Assembly (NCBI GenBank): GCA_946185805.1
Contig: CAMHKU010000024.1
Coordinates: 1-32,013, forward strand
DNA from: an uncultured Prevotellaceae bacterium
GTDB lineage: Bacteria > Bacteroidota > Bacteroidia > Bacteroidales > Bacteroidaceae
DNA length: 32,013 nt
Direction of reading: 5' to 3'
The translations under genes were made by a program, and so were the position numbers. A model generated the notes under the pieces. It was not told the DNA's origin. It made no database searches and was given only the letters and a program-made list of their open reading frames with translations. Shown in pieces: positions 22,550-31,900 of this stretch (positions are counted from its first letter, which is position 1; the number at the start of each line of letters is the position of its first letter).

Positions 22550-23899
22550 AGCCTCCTTGTCCTTCTTGTCGGCAGCCACCTTGATGATGAAGTTCTTGGC
22601 AGCATAGAAGGGCGTGAGGGTGATGTCGCAGGTAATCTGCTTGGTGACGGGATCCTGGCGCGGCTCGCCAATCTCGTAGTTCTGGAACAGGTTGCCGTAG
22701 CCCTTGTACATATTGAGGAACTCCTGAATCTTCGACTTCAGGTTCTTCGGCGAGTTGTACGGATCCCAGTTCTCCAGTGCCACCTCGTGGACGAAGTTCA
22801 TCAGCACCTTCTTCACCCAGTCGAACACGCGCACGATGGGGTACTCCTTCATGGCGTCGAGGTCGCCGTTATACAGTGTGGTGTTGTTGAAAGCCATCAC
22901 GCGGCCCTCGCTGTACACCATGGGAATCACCTGATTGTCCATCAGTGCGGCAATCTCCGACTTCAGCAGGTCGCTCTTCACGCCCTTCACGCCGTCGATG
23001 GTACCGTATTTCTTGCCGCCGGCACCCTGAGCCATGTTGGCCGTCTCGTCGTAGAGCTTACCGCAGAGAGCTGCCGAGGGTGCGATGTAGAAGGCGTTCT
23101 GGTCTTCCTCGTCGCTCGACATCTTCTCGGCCTCGCGGCCCACAATCCAGTTGGCACACATCACCACGTTCATCAGGCACTGGTCGCTGTCGCGGTAGCC
23201 CTCGGTGTTGGCCTGCAGGTCGTCGAAGGAGTACTCGTCGGCGTGGTCGGTCAGCAGCATCACCTTATATTTAAAGGCCATCTTGGCCCACTGCAGCAGG
23301 TCTACCTTGTCGTTCAACACGGCACCGGGGATACATACCAGGCTGTAGGCATCCTTCAGACTCAGACGGTCGAAGCCGTTGCGCAGGATGTTCTCCACCT
23401 CACCGGCGAAGCCCGAGTCGGCGTCGGCAATATCCTCTTTCAGCACGTTGATAATGCGCAGGTTCTTCACCTTGTCGGTGCCACAGGTCTTGAAGAACGA
23501 GTCGAGCTCGCGGTAGGAGCGCTCCAGGTTCTGTGTGGCATAGAGGGCGTCGGTGATGCCCTGCTTCAGCAGGTTGGTGTACTTCTCTTCCTTCTCCTTG
23601 CAGGCATCGGCAAAGCCGGTAGCGCTGTCAATATCCTGGTCGAGGAGCTCTAACCAGCCTTTGATGTCCTTGGCCAGACTCTCGCGCTTGTCCTTAAAGC
23701 GCTTGTCGGTCATGAAGATATTCTTCTGCGCCTTGCGCGCAGGGTTCATGTTGTCGGCATCGGGCATGAAGCCGCGGATGGCGTTGAAACCGCCAAATGA
23801 GGAGAGCAGTTTAGAGGTATCTTTCTGGGCCTCTTTCTCCTGAAGTTGTGCACCGGCCTGGCCGGCCTCAGCTGCTTTCTGTAATTCTGTATCTGCCAT
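22532..23899 (-). CDS. tssC: T6SS sheath large subunit TssC (VipB)
   Basis: A 455-aa TssC. It has the sheath signature RSYRELDSFFKTCGTDKVKNLRIINV, GFAGEVENILRNGFDRLSLKDAYSLVCIPG, and the C-terminal TCDITLTPFYAAKNFIIKVAA strand that is donated between subunits in contracted sheath. The length is near the family norm. TssB and TssC form the contractile sheath, which contracts to fire the Hcp tube and is then disassembled by ClpV. The gene follows tssB by 48 bases. The N-terminal 40 residues are low in hydrophobicity and rich in Ala/Gln/Lys. Confidence 0.95.
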   Translation of the reverse strand: MADTELQKAAEAGQAGAQLQEKEAQKDTSKLLSSFGGFNAIRGFMPDADNMNPARKAQKNIFMTDKRFKDKRESLAKDIKGWLELLDQDIDSATGFADACKEKEEKYTNLLKQGITDALYATQNLERSYRELDSFFKTCGTDKVKNLRIINVLKEDIADADSGFAGEVENILRNGFDRLSLKDAYSLVCIPGAVLNDKVDLLQWAKMAFKYKVMLLTDHADEYSFDDLQANTEGYRDSDQCLMNVVMCANWIVGREAEKMSSDEEDQNAFYIAPSAALCGKLYDETANMAQGAGGKKYGTIDGVKGVKSDLLKSEIAALMDNQVIPMVYSEGRVMAFNNTTLYNGDLDAMKEYPIVRVFDWVKKVLMNFVHEVALENWDPYNSPKNLKSKIQEFLNMYKGYGNLFQNYEIGEPRQDPVTKQITCDITLTPFYAAKNFIIKVAADKKDKEAALAGA

Positions 23900-23947
23900 A
23901 ATATAGAGACTTAATTCGTTTAATCAGTTAAATTCGTTGTTGTAAAA

Positions 23948-24412
23948 TTATTTGGCGCTCTCCAGTTCGTCGAGCATGGCCTGCAGCATCTCTTTGAGCT
24001 CGGCGCGCGAGCCGGCGTCCTTCAGGATGTCGCGCAGCTTGCGGTTCTGCTCAATGCTCTTGCGAATCTTCACGCTTGTGTCGATATTCTGCTTCACGCC
24101 CGAGAGGAACGGGCTGTTCTCTACCAGACGGCCCTTGCCGCCGTTGGCCTCGAAGTCGCGCAGCTCGCCAAACTTCAGCGTCTCTTCCACGGCGCCACCT
24201 TCCTCGTCGGTGAAGGTGACGTTCACCTTCGGCTTGAAGTGCTCAAAGGCGTCGTTGATGTTGTGGATGTCTTCCACGAACTCCGGTGAGCCGGCCTCTA
24301 CATCGGTGGTGTACTGATCGATCATCAGTGTCTTGTTCTGGTCGATCAAACTAACTTTCGCACTGCTCTCCTCATCGGGAGCCATCGAGATGAAATTCTC
24401 TTTCATTGCCAT
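23948..24412 (-). CDS. tssB: T6SS sheath small subunit TssB (VipA)
   Basis: A 154-aa TssB. It has the typical central stretch KPKVNVTFTDEEGG followed by EETLKFGELRDFEANG, and a C-terminal helical pair (NRKLRDILKDAGSRAELKEM). TssB pairs with TssC to form the sheath. The start ATG at 24412 is followed by a second in-frame ATG two codons later. It is separated from tssH by a 275-base gap with a MITE-like repeat, so it may be transcribed separately. No good TAnnTTTG element was found in that gap. Confidence 0.93.
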   Translation of the reverse strand: MAMKENFISMAPDEESSAKVSLIDQNKTLMIDQYTTDVEAGSPEFVEDIHNINDAFEHFKPKVNVTFTDEEGGAVEETLKFGELRDFEANGGKGRLVENSPFLSGVKQNIDTSVKIRKSIEQNRKLRDILKDAGSRAELKEMLQAMLDELESAK

Positions 24413-24473
24413 AGTTGTAATTCCTTTCTTTTTTATGTTGTTAATACTTTACTAAAATTTCTTGCCTCTTAAC

Positions 24474-24669
24474 TACTCAGTCATGTGTTGCTTTAGACGA
24501 AAATCTCCAAAAATCTTTCAAAAATGGCTGTGCGAATATCTATTTTTTTAGATTTGCGGATGTGCCAAAGGCACAAAATCTACGAAAATATGCCATCAAA
24601 AGAGATTGATGTTAGATTTTTGAAGATTTTTTTCCTTATATTTCTTCTGGTGGTCAGCATAACTGAGTA
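24474..24669. mobile_element. MITE-like inverted repeat between tssH and tssB
   Basis: The 196-bp segment ends in the 8-bp inverted termini TACTCAGT / ACTGAGTA. Inside are near-perfect 16/17-base AT-rich arms (24509-24525 with 24616-24631), then TAGATTT/AAATCTA and GTGCC/GGCAC stems around 24549-24582. There is no ORF. The layered symmetry and terminal repeats suggest a miniature transposable element. I see no clear target duplication. It could equally be a structured intergenic terminator. Confidence 0.5.
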
Positions 24670-24687
24670 ATTACCCTCTCTTCTCTT

Positions 24688-26916
24688 TTATTTCACTTCA
24701 AACTTGGGGTTGCCTTCCTCGTCGAGCTGTATCTCCACGTGGTCGCCGGGCTTGATGTCGCCGCGGATGAGCATTTTCGACAGCGGGTGGCGCAGCTCCT
24801 TGCGGATGATACCCAGCACGGGACGGGCGCCATACTGCTGGTTGTAGCCGCGCAGGGCGATGGCCTGGCGCGCCTCGGGGGTGAGCGTGAGCGTGATGTT
24901 CTGCTCGTCGAGGAGCTTCAGCAGGCCCTTCATGTGGATGTCGAAGATCTGAGCCACGGTCTTGTCGGTGATGGGCGAGAAGGGCACAATCTCCGTCAGA
25001 CGGGCCAGGAACTCCGGGCGGAAGTAGCCCTGCATGATGTCCATCAGCTCGTTGTTCTCGGGAATGACGCCGCTGTTGAACCGCTCAACGATGGTCTTCG
25101 CGCCGATGTTCGACGTAAACAGTATCAGAGCGTTGGAGAAGTCGCCCACGCGCCCTAAGCGGTCGTGGAGCTTACCCTCGTCGAGGATCTGGAGGAAGAG
25201 GTCGAACACCGACTTGTGAGCTTTCTCTATCTCGTCGAAGAGCACCACCGAGTAGGGGTTCTGCCTGATCTTGTTCACCAGCAGACCGCCCTCCTCATAG
25301 CCTACATAGCCCGGAGGGGCACCGTAGAGCAGAGCCACGGAGTGCTCCTCCTTAAACTCCGACATGTCGAACCTCAGCAGCGCGCTCTCGTCGCCGAAGA
25401 GGAACTCTGCCAGGGCTTTCGACAGCTCTGTCTTACCGGTACCCGTAGGTCCGAGGAAGAAGAACGAGCCCATGGGCTGACCCTTTTTGTTAAGGCCTGA
25501 GCGCGACTCGTAGACGGCGTCGAGCACCTTCTTCACGGCGTGGTCCTGACCGACGACACGCTTCTTCAGCGTCTCCTCGGCACCCAGCAGGCGGTCGCGC
25601 TCCTTCGTCTGCACCTTACCAAGGGGTATGCCTGTCTGCTTGGCCACCACGGCGCTCAGGTCGTCGCTCTTCAGCTCGCTGTGGCGCAGGGCCTCGTCGC
25701 CCAGGTCGTTGTCTACCTTCACGTGGGCCATCGTGCGGTCCAAGAGGTCGATAGCCGAGGCCGGCAGCGACTTCTCCGTCAGGTAGCGCTTGGCCAGGCG
25801 GATGGCGTCGCTCATCACCGTGGCGTCTACCGTCAGACCGTGATACTTCTCGTAGGCGGGCATCACGCCCTCCAATATCTTCATCGTATGCTCCACGTCG
25901 GGCTCCTCGACGGTAATCTTCTCAAGGTTCGACACCATCTCCTTGTCGGTCTCAATGTTCTTGGTATAGCCGTCGATGCTCGATGTGCAGAGCAGCTGCA
26001 GGTGGCCTTTCTGAAGCTCGTTCTTCAGTATGGCCGAGGCGCTGAACAGTGCGCCCTGCTTGTCGAAGAGCTTGTCGATGCCCTCAATCACGAGCACGGC
26101 ATTCTGGAGCTCGCCAATCTCGGTGGCCACGCCCTTCATGCGGTCGTCCACCTCGCCCTTATACTGGGCGTCGGCGCCTAAGGCCACCAGGTCTAAGGCG
26201 TAGACCTGGGCATCGCTGAGGAATCCCGGCGCCTTGCCGTCGGCCAGCTGCCGCACGAAACCGTGTACCAGCGACGTTTTGCCGACGCCGGCCTCGCCGG
26301 TAATCAGCAGGTTGGCCTTCGTCTTGCGACCCAGGATTTCGTAGATAATGTCTACCTCGTTCTCAAAGCCTACCACGGCGTCCAACTGTCCGCCACGGGC
26401 GGCGGCCGTCAGGTCCTGGCAGTACTTGCCCAACGACCCCTTGCCGCCGGCAGCGGGGGTCTGCTTCTTCAACTCGGCACCCTCCATATAGGGTGCTTCC
26501 ACATTGGCACCACCAGCGACTTTGGCGCTGATGTCCGACGGCGTCAGAGGCAGCGTCTTCAGCTGGTCGAAGGGGAAGCCCACGCCCGGCGTCACTAACG
26601 AGGCTAACACACAGACGGGCGTCAGCTCGTCGAGACCGAACTTAGCCTGGTAGCTCTCGGCCTCCTCCATCACGGCCTGCGACTCGTCGCTGAGTTCCAG
26701 GTCGCGCATGGGGCGCACAGCCCGCGGGGCCAGCTGCATCTGCACGTCGGCCCAGTCTTGCAGGTAATAATAGTCTTTGTTCAGGTCGCTTTCTATGAAC
26801 GACACCAGACCTATCTCCTTGTGCAGCACGGCTCGAAACAGGTGCGCCGGATAGATAGCGTCACTGCAGTATTCCTCGGCAAAGGAATTGGCAATAGTCT
26901 TTAATTTAGATATCAT
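24688..26916 (-). CDS. tssH: T6SS sheath-recycling ATPase TssH (ClpV)
   Basis: A 742-aa double-AAA+ ATPase that disassembles spent sheath. Walker A sites are GEAGVGKT (207-214) and GPTGTGKT (489-496). The second Walker B is VVLFDE (557-562) and a pore loop GYVG lies at 536-539. The first Walker B reads VLVIEGID (274-281), so the usual Asp-Glu pair is Glu-Gly. The coiled-coil middle domain of ClpB/ClpV-type proteins is almost absent; only about 30 residues (395-425) link the two rings. That explains the length, about 100 residues below the typical ClpV. The N-domain (1-150) is present. It leads the secretion block, 245 bases after the lipoprotein gene, with a candidate promoter. Confidence 0.93.
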   Translation of the reverse strand: MISKLKTIANSFAEEYCSDAIYPAHLFRAVLHKEIGLVSFIESDLNKDYYYLQDWADVQMQLAPRAVRPMRDLELSDESQAVMEEAESYQAKFGLDELTPVCVLASLVTPGVGFPFDQLKTLPLTPSDISAKVAGGANVEAPYMEGAELKKQTPAAGGKGSLGKYCQDLTAAARGGQLDAVVGFENEVDIIYEILGRKTKANLLITGEAGVGKTSLVHGFVRQLADGKAPGFLSDAQVYALDLVALGADAQYKGEVDDRMKGVATEIGELQNAVLVIEGIDKLFDKQGALFSASAILKNELQKGHLQLLCTSSIDGYTKNIETDKEMVSNLEKITVEEPDVEHTMKILEGVMPAYEKYHGLTVDATVMSDAIRLAKRYLTEKSLPASAIDLLDRTMAHVKVDNDLGDEALRHSELKSDDLSAVVAKQTGIPLGKVQTKERDRLLGAEETLKKRVVGQDHAVKKVLDAVYESRSGLNKKGQPMGSFFFLGPTGTGKTELSKALAEFLFGDESALLRFDMSEFKEEHSVALLYGAPPGYVGYEEGGLLVNKIRQNPYSVVLFDEIEKAHKSVFDLFLQILDEGKLHDRLGRVGDFSNALILFTSNIGAKTIVERFNSGVIPENNELMDIMQGYFRPEFLARLTEIVPFSPITDKTVAQIFDIHMKGLLKLLDEQNITLTLTPEARQAIALRGYNQQYGARPVLGIIRKELRHPLSKMLIRGDIKPGDHVEIQLDEEGNPKFEVK

Positions 26917-26956
26917 AACGTAATGTCTACAGATTGGTTTTAAGCATAATCCGATA

Positions 26957-26989
26957 CAAAATTAAGCAAAAACTTTCTTTCTGCCGCAA
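26957..26989 (-). promoter_or_regulatory. Candidate promoter for tssH
   Basis: On the minus strand TAATTTTG (26957-26964) matches TAnnTTTG. A TTG lies 22 bases further upstream (26987-26989), two bases longer than in the hcp1 promoter. A start near 26950 would leave a leader of about 34 bases. It would drive the first gene of the secretion block. Confidence 0.55.
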
Positions 26990-27011
26990 GATGCATCAAG
27001 AAAGTTTTTGC
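26966..27011. promoter_or_regulatory. Perfect 14-bp inverted repeat over the tssH promoter
   Basis: GCAAAAACTTTCTT (26966-26979) and its exact inverse (26998-27011) flank an 18-base spacer. One arm lies between the -7 and -33 elements and the other just upstream. This is where a dimeric repressor or activator would bind. It could instead be an RNA stem. No regulator gene is in the window. Confidence 0.55.
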
Positions 27012-27090
27012 CTTTAAATATTGTTAACGCTTTGGTACGCGCACACAACAATGTTTATGGATAATCGCGGCCCGTCGTTTTTTCGGTGCT

Positions 27091-27139
27091 TGACGGCGCT
27101 GCCCCTCCCCTCCCATGTAGGGGAGGGGCTGCGCCGTCA
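27091..27139. terminator. Very strong hairpin after the lipoprotein gene
   Basis: Arms of 21 bases (27091-27111 and 27119-27139) pair with one mismatch around a 7-base loop. It is GC-rich and contains the run CCCCTCCCCT. It lies 23 bases after the lipoprotein stop. No T tract follows on the minus strand. Termination of the lipoprotein transcript is likely but inferred. The rest of the 26917-27161 gap holds the tssH promoter region and no gene. Confidence 0.7.
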
Positions 27140-27161
27140 TGTACCAGAATTACCGACTAGT

Positions 27162-28676
27162 TCATTGCTTATATTCTTCAATAGTCCACTTTGAGGGTAC
27201 ATTGGTGGCCGTTGACCAAATGCTGCTGGCTCCTGATGCCCTGTAGAACGTACCGGTGGTAGTAACGCCGCTGAACCATTCAGTCACGCACCCTGCAGCC
27301 GAGATGTCGGTGGCCAGGCAGACGATGCGCGTCAGGCCTGTGCAGCCGTAGAACGTCTTGTTGTAGCAGTTGGCGGGGAGCGTGGTGATGGGCAGAATCA
27401 GGTTTCGCGTGCCGTGGTTCTTTAGGTGGGTATTATCAGAAAACAGGCTGTAGAACGTACCATCGTAGGTGGTCTTAGAACTAAAGCTTGTTTTGTCCAC
27501 CAGACTCATGATGTTGCCATAGATATAACAGTCGGCAGAGCATTTGATGTGCATAAAGCTGCCAGTTCCAGTAACAGTGCCTAACGTGCTATTATTGCCT
27601 CGCAGGTAGAGTTTCTGCCCGGGGTCAAGATTTATAGAAATACCATTTGTACCCTTCTGATACCAGTTCACCTTATCGGAGCTATACTCCAGGTCGGTAC
27701 CATCGATAAACTGCGTTACGCTTACCGTTCCGGCCGCCACGGCCTCAAGGGTCAGTGGCTGACTGATGTCACCGCTGTAATTCACACTCTTCATGTTCAC
27801 CTCGACCTCATAGGCTTTGCCATTCTCAAATGTGATGCTCGACTTGCTGAAGCGGTAGTCGTTTCCACTGCCGTCGGTAGCCGTCAGCACATACTTGTCG
27901 GCGCCACTCTTCTCATTGCGCAGTGCCACCCACAGCTCATTGGTAGCCGAAGAGGGGACGACGGTGATGGGGCCGTAGGTGCTGGTATTACTAGGATGAT
28001 TTAGGAATGCACCCTTCGTCTGCACCAACTGATTGCCGGCGGCGCTGATGGTCAGGTATTTAACTTTCAAGTTGTCATTACCGCTGCTATTCTTCAACAC
28101 GAACTTCACAATGGCCTGCTCGTTGGAAAGCGTAACGGGGTTGGCGGTAATTATATGAGTAGTGCCGTCAATAGCTTTAACTGTCGACGCACCCGTAGCA
28201 TAGTCGTAATCGGTGGCGAGCTTAGCAGGCGTGCCCGTCTGGCCAGTGTATTTCCACTCATCCTTGTCGCCGGGAAAGACGAAGTGAAGGGCTTCTCCTG
28301 TCGAAATGGCCCCAAAGACATTAAAGATAATATCCCCCGACAGCTTTGTGCTCGTTTTGCCTACGCCTGAGGACGCGGGCTTCAACCCACCAGAAGCAAC
28401 ACTCCAGGCGCTACCAAGATACACATTCACCTTATCGCTCGCTCCCCACGTCTTATTCAGTACATCACCGTCAAGACTCAGCGCCCGTGTCAGCTGGCGC
28501 CGCGACTCGGCGGCCAGGGGGTCTAACTGCGCCTCCACCTCTAAGCGGTACACCGTCGGCGTCGTCGGCTCGGGCGTCACCACGGTCTCTGGCTCCACAG
28601 CGCTGTCGTCGCCCGAGCAGTTGGCCATCGTCAGCATGGTCAGCAGCGCCACGACCATCTTCAGAAACTTCTTCAT
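27162..28676 (-). CDS. Fimbrillin/BspA-like surface lipoprotein
   Basis: A 504-aa lipoprotein. It starts MKKFLKMVVALLTMLTMANC, with a clear lipobox, followed by SGDDS. A fimbrillin-like N-terminal half follows (RALSLDGDVLNKTWGASDKVNVY ... FVFPGDKDEW). The C-terminal third has the BspA/fibro-slime style pattern LPANCYNKTFYGCTGLTRIVCLATDISA ... WSTATNVPSKWTIEEY, common in Bacteroidetes cell-surface proteins. It is likely exported to the outer membrane and may bind host or matrix ligands. The frame is open to 28724, but the ATG at 28676 begins the signal peptide and follows the stop of the 46-codon gene by one base. It is not obviously related to secretion and lies between rpoC and the T6SS block. 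Confidence 0.85.
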   Translation of the reverse strand: MKKFLKMVVALLTMLTMANCSGDDSAVEPETVVTPEPTTPTVYRLEVEAQLDPLAAESRRQLTRALSLDGDVLNKTWGASDKVNVYLGSAWSVASGGLKPASSGVGKTSTKLSGDIIFNVFGAISTGEALHFVFPGDKDEWKYTGQTGTPAKLATDYDYATGASTVKAIDGTTHIITANPVTLSNEQAIVKFVLKNSSGNDNLKVKYLTISAAGNQLVQTKGAFLNHPSNTSTYGPITVVPSSATNELWVALRNEKSGADKYVLTATDGSGNDYRFSKSSITFENGKAYEVEVNMKSVNYSGDISQPLTLEAVAAGTVSVTQFIDGTDLEYSSDKVNWYQKGTNGISINLDPGQKLYLRGNNSTLGTVTGTGSFMHIKCSADCYIYGNIMSLVDKTSFSSKTTYDGTFYSLFSDNTHLKNHGTRNLILPITTLPANCYNKTFYGCTGLTRIVCLATDISAAGCVTEWFSGVTTTGTFYRASGASSIWSTATNVPSKWTIEEYKQ

Positions 28677-28677
28677 A

Positions 28678-28818
28678 TCAGTCTTCACTACTATCTGTCC
28701 AAGTTTTCTTCTGCATCTTACCATACGAATGCACCGTTACAGTGCCTTCCATCAGTCCTAATGCCGGTCGCAGCTCATAGCTACGCACCTCAGGAGTAAT
28801 ATAAGTCTTTCTATTCAT
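28678..28818 (-). CDS. 46-aa peptide (KTYI-PE type) coupled to the lipoprotein gene
   Basis: A small gene encoding 46 residues that start MNRKTYITPEVRSYELRP. Short proteins with a (K)KTYI-PE opening are common in Bacteroidales just upstream of surface lipoprotein genes. Its TGA stop is one base before the lipoprotein ATG, so the two are probably translated as a unit. The function is unknown; a leader or surface-operon accessory role is possible. It lies directly after the rpoC hairpin. I saw no TAnnTTTG element before it. Confidence 0.72.
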   Translation of the reverse strand: MNRKTYITPEVRSYELRPALGLMEGTVTVHSYGKMQKKTWTDSSED

Positions 28819-28842
28819 ATAGTTATGTGTTTATAATGAATA

Positions 28843-28873
28843 GCGGCCACCGCCGTCAGGGGGCAGTGGCCGC
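28843..28873 (-). terminator. Hairpin downstream of rpoC
   Basis: GCGGCCAC (28843-28850) pairs with GTGGCCGC (28866-28873) around a 15-base loop, 30 bases after the rpoC stop. On the minus strand the sequence after it is AT-rich (TATTCATTATAA) but not a pure T tract. It probably ends or attenuates the rpoBC transcript. Confidence 0.6.
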
Positions 28874-28903
28874 CGTTAGCTATTTTGCAATTAAGCACGA
28901 GGC

Positions 28904-31900
28904 TTACTTAGCGTCTTCGAGCACAGGCTCGTCGGCAAAGTCGAGCACATTCTTGCGGTTGGCCTGCATACGCTCGTACTCCTCCTTGGAGCCGACGATG
29001 AGCTTGTCGAACTCACGCAGACCGGTGCCGGCGGGGATGAGGTGACCGCAGATAACGTTCTCCTTCATGCCCTCAAGGTAGTCCACCTTACCGCGGATAG
29101 CGGCCTCGTTGAGCACCTTCGTCGTTTCCTGGAACGATGCTGCCGACATGAACGACTTGGTCTGCAGGGCGGCACGGGTGATACCCTGCAGGATCTGTGT
29201 CGACGTGGCGGGCACGGCATCGCGCACCTGTACGAGGCGCTGGTCGCGGCGCTTGAGTACGGAGTTCTCGTCGCGCAGACGGCGGGCGGTGACAATCTGT
29301 CCGGCCTTCAGCGTTTCAGAGTCGCCGGCGTCGGTAACCACCTTCTTGCCCCAGATGCGGTCGTTCTCCTCGGCGAAGTCGAGCTTGTCGACAATCTCCT
29401 GCTCGAGGAACGAGGTGTCGCCGGGGTCGTTGATCTGCACCTTGCGCATCATCTGGCGCACGATAATCTCGAAGTGCTTGTCGTTAATCTTGATACCCTG
29501 CAGGCGGTACACATCCTGCACCTCGTTGACGATATACTCCTGGACGGCCGTGGGACCCTTGATGGCGAGAATGTCGCCGGGGGTGATAGCACCGTCGGAA
29601 AGCGGCGTGCCGGCACGCACGGCATCGTGCTCCTGCACAAGAATCTGCTTCGACAGCGAGACGAGGTACTTGCGCTGCTCGCCGGTCTTAGAGGTGACGA
29701 TGATTTCGCGGTTGCCGCGCTTCACCTTGCCCATGGTGACCTCACCGTCGATTTCGCTGACCACGGCGGGGTTCGACGGGTTGCGGGCCTCGAAGAGCTC
29801 AGTAACACGAGGCAGACCGGCGGTGATGTCACCACCCTTGGCGGCGGCACGCGGAATCTTGACGAGCGTCTCGCCGGTCTTCACCGTCTGGCCGTCCTCC
29901 ACGACGACATGGCCGCCCACGGGGAAGTTGTAGGTACCAATCTTCTCGCCGTTCTTGTCAAGAACGTCGCAGGTAGGCACCTTGGTCTTGTCCTTCGACT
30001 CGGTAACAATCTTCTCTGTCAAGCCCGTAGTCTCGTCGGTCTCAGCGCGGAAGGTGACACCCTCGATGACGTCGTTGAACTTCAGCGTACCGGCATACTC
30101 GGTCACGATGACAGCGTTGAAGGGGTCCCACTGGGCAATCTTGTCGCCCTTCTTCACCACGTCGCCGTTCTTGTAATAGAGCGACGAGCCGTAGGGCACG
30201 TTCACCGTAGAGAGCACGATATTGGTGTTGGGGTCAACGAAGCGCATTTCGCCCAGACGGCTGACCACCATCTCGCAGTCGCGGCCGTCCTCATCGAAGG
30301 GCACTGTGCGCACCTCTTCCATCTCGATCTTGGCCGTCTCATACTTATTGACGATGGTAGCGTTGGCGGCGGCATTGGCAGCCACACCACCGGCGTGGAA
30401 CGTACGCAGCGTGAGCTGAGTACCAGGCTCACCGATAGCCTGGGCGGCAATGACGCCGACGGCCTCGCCCTTCTGCACCATACGGCGGGTGGCGAGGTTG
30501 CGGCCATAGCACTTCATGCAGACGCCCTTCTTCGACTCGCAGGTGAGCACGGAGCGAATCTCGACGCTCTCAATCTCGGCCTTCTCAATAGCCTCGGCCA
30601 GCGGCTCGGTAATCTCTTCGCCGGCGGGCACGATAATCTCGCCGGTCTTGGGGTTGACCACATCGTGGACGCTGACGCGGCCGAGGATGCGCTCAGAGAG
30701 GCTGGAGATGACTTCGTCGCCATTCTTCAGGGCGGTGCAGACGAGGCCGCGGAGGGTACCGCAGTCCTCCTCGTTGATAATCACGTCGTGGCTGACGTCA
30801 ACGAGGCGGCGGGTAAGGTATCCGGCGTCGGCGGTCTTCATGGCCGTATCAGCCAGACCCTTACGGGCACCGTGGGTAGAGATGAAGTACTCCAGCACGG
30901 ACATGCCCTCCTTGAAGTTCGACAGAATGGGGTTCTCAATAATCTGGTGACCCTCGGCACCGGCCTTCTGGGGCTTAGCCATCAGACCGCGGATGCCGGA
31001 GAGCTGCTTAATCTGGTCCTTACTACCACGGGCACCCGAGTCGAGCATCATGAACACGGCGTTGAAGCCCTGGTCGGCCTCGGTCATCTGCTTCAGCAAG
31101 ATGTTACCGATGTCGTTGTTGACGTGGGTCCAGGTATCGATTACCTGGTTGTAGCGCTCGTTGTCGGTGATGAAGCCCATGTTGTAGTTGTCAGTAATCT
31201 GCTGCACCTCGGCGTTACCCCTCTCGATGAGTTCGGCCTTCTCCTTGGGGATGATGATGTCGTCGAGGTTGAACGACAGACCGGCCTCGTAAGCCATGCG
31301 GTAACCCAGGTTCTTGATACCGTCGAGGAAGGCGCAGGCCTCGGCGAAGCCCACATTCTTGATGACGTCGGCAATGATGTCGCGCAGGCTCTTCTTGGAA
31401 ATCACCTTGTTGACATAGCCCACCTCGTCGGGGATGATGCCGTTGACGATGACACGGCCCACGGAGGTCTCCACCTGGTGCTTGTAAGGCTTGCCCTGCT
31501 CGTCGCGGTCGTCGACGATGACTTTCACCTGGGCGTGGAGGTCGCACTTGCCCTCGTTGTGGGCAATGATAGCCTCCTCAGGACCGTAGAACGACAGTCC
31601 CTCACCCTTGGCGCCGGGGCGGATCTTGGAGATATAGTACAGTCCGAGCACCATATCCTGCGACGGCACGGTGATAGGAGCACCGTTGGCGGGGTTGAGG
31701 ATGTTGTGGCTCTGGAGCATCAGCAGCTGAGCCTCCAGGATGGCCTCATTGCTCAGGGGGAGGTGGACAGCCATCTGGTCGCCGTCGAAGTCGGCATTGA
31801 AGGCCGTACATGCCAGGGGGTGCAGCTGGATAGCCTTACCCTCGATGAGCTTGGGCTGGAAGGCCTGAATGCCGAGGCGGTGCAGCGTAGGAGCACGGTT

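Noticed and set aside
27091..27139. Hairpin as an assembly or vector artefact
   Set aside because: It is a clean inverted repeat at a sensible place after a stop codon; nothing nearby looks like vector.
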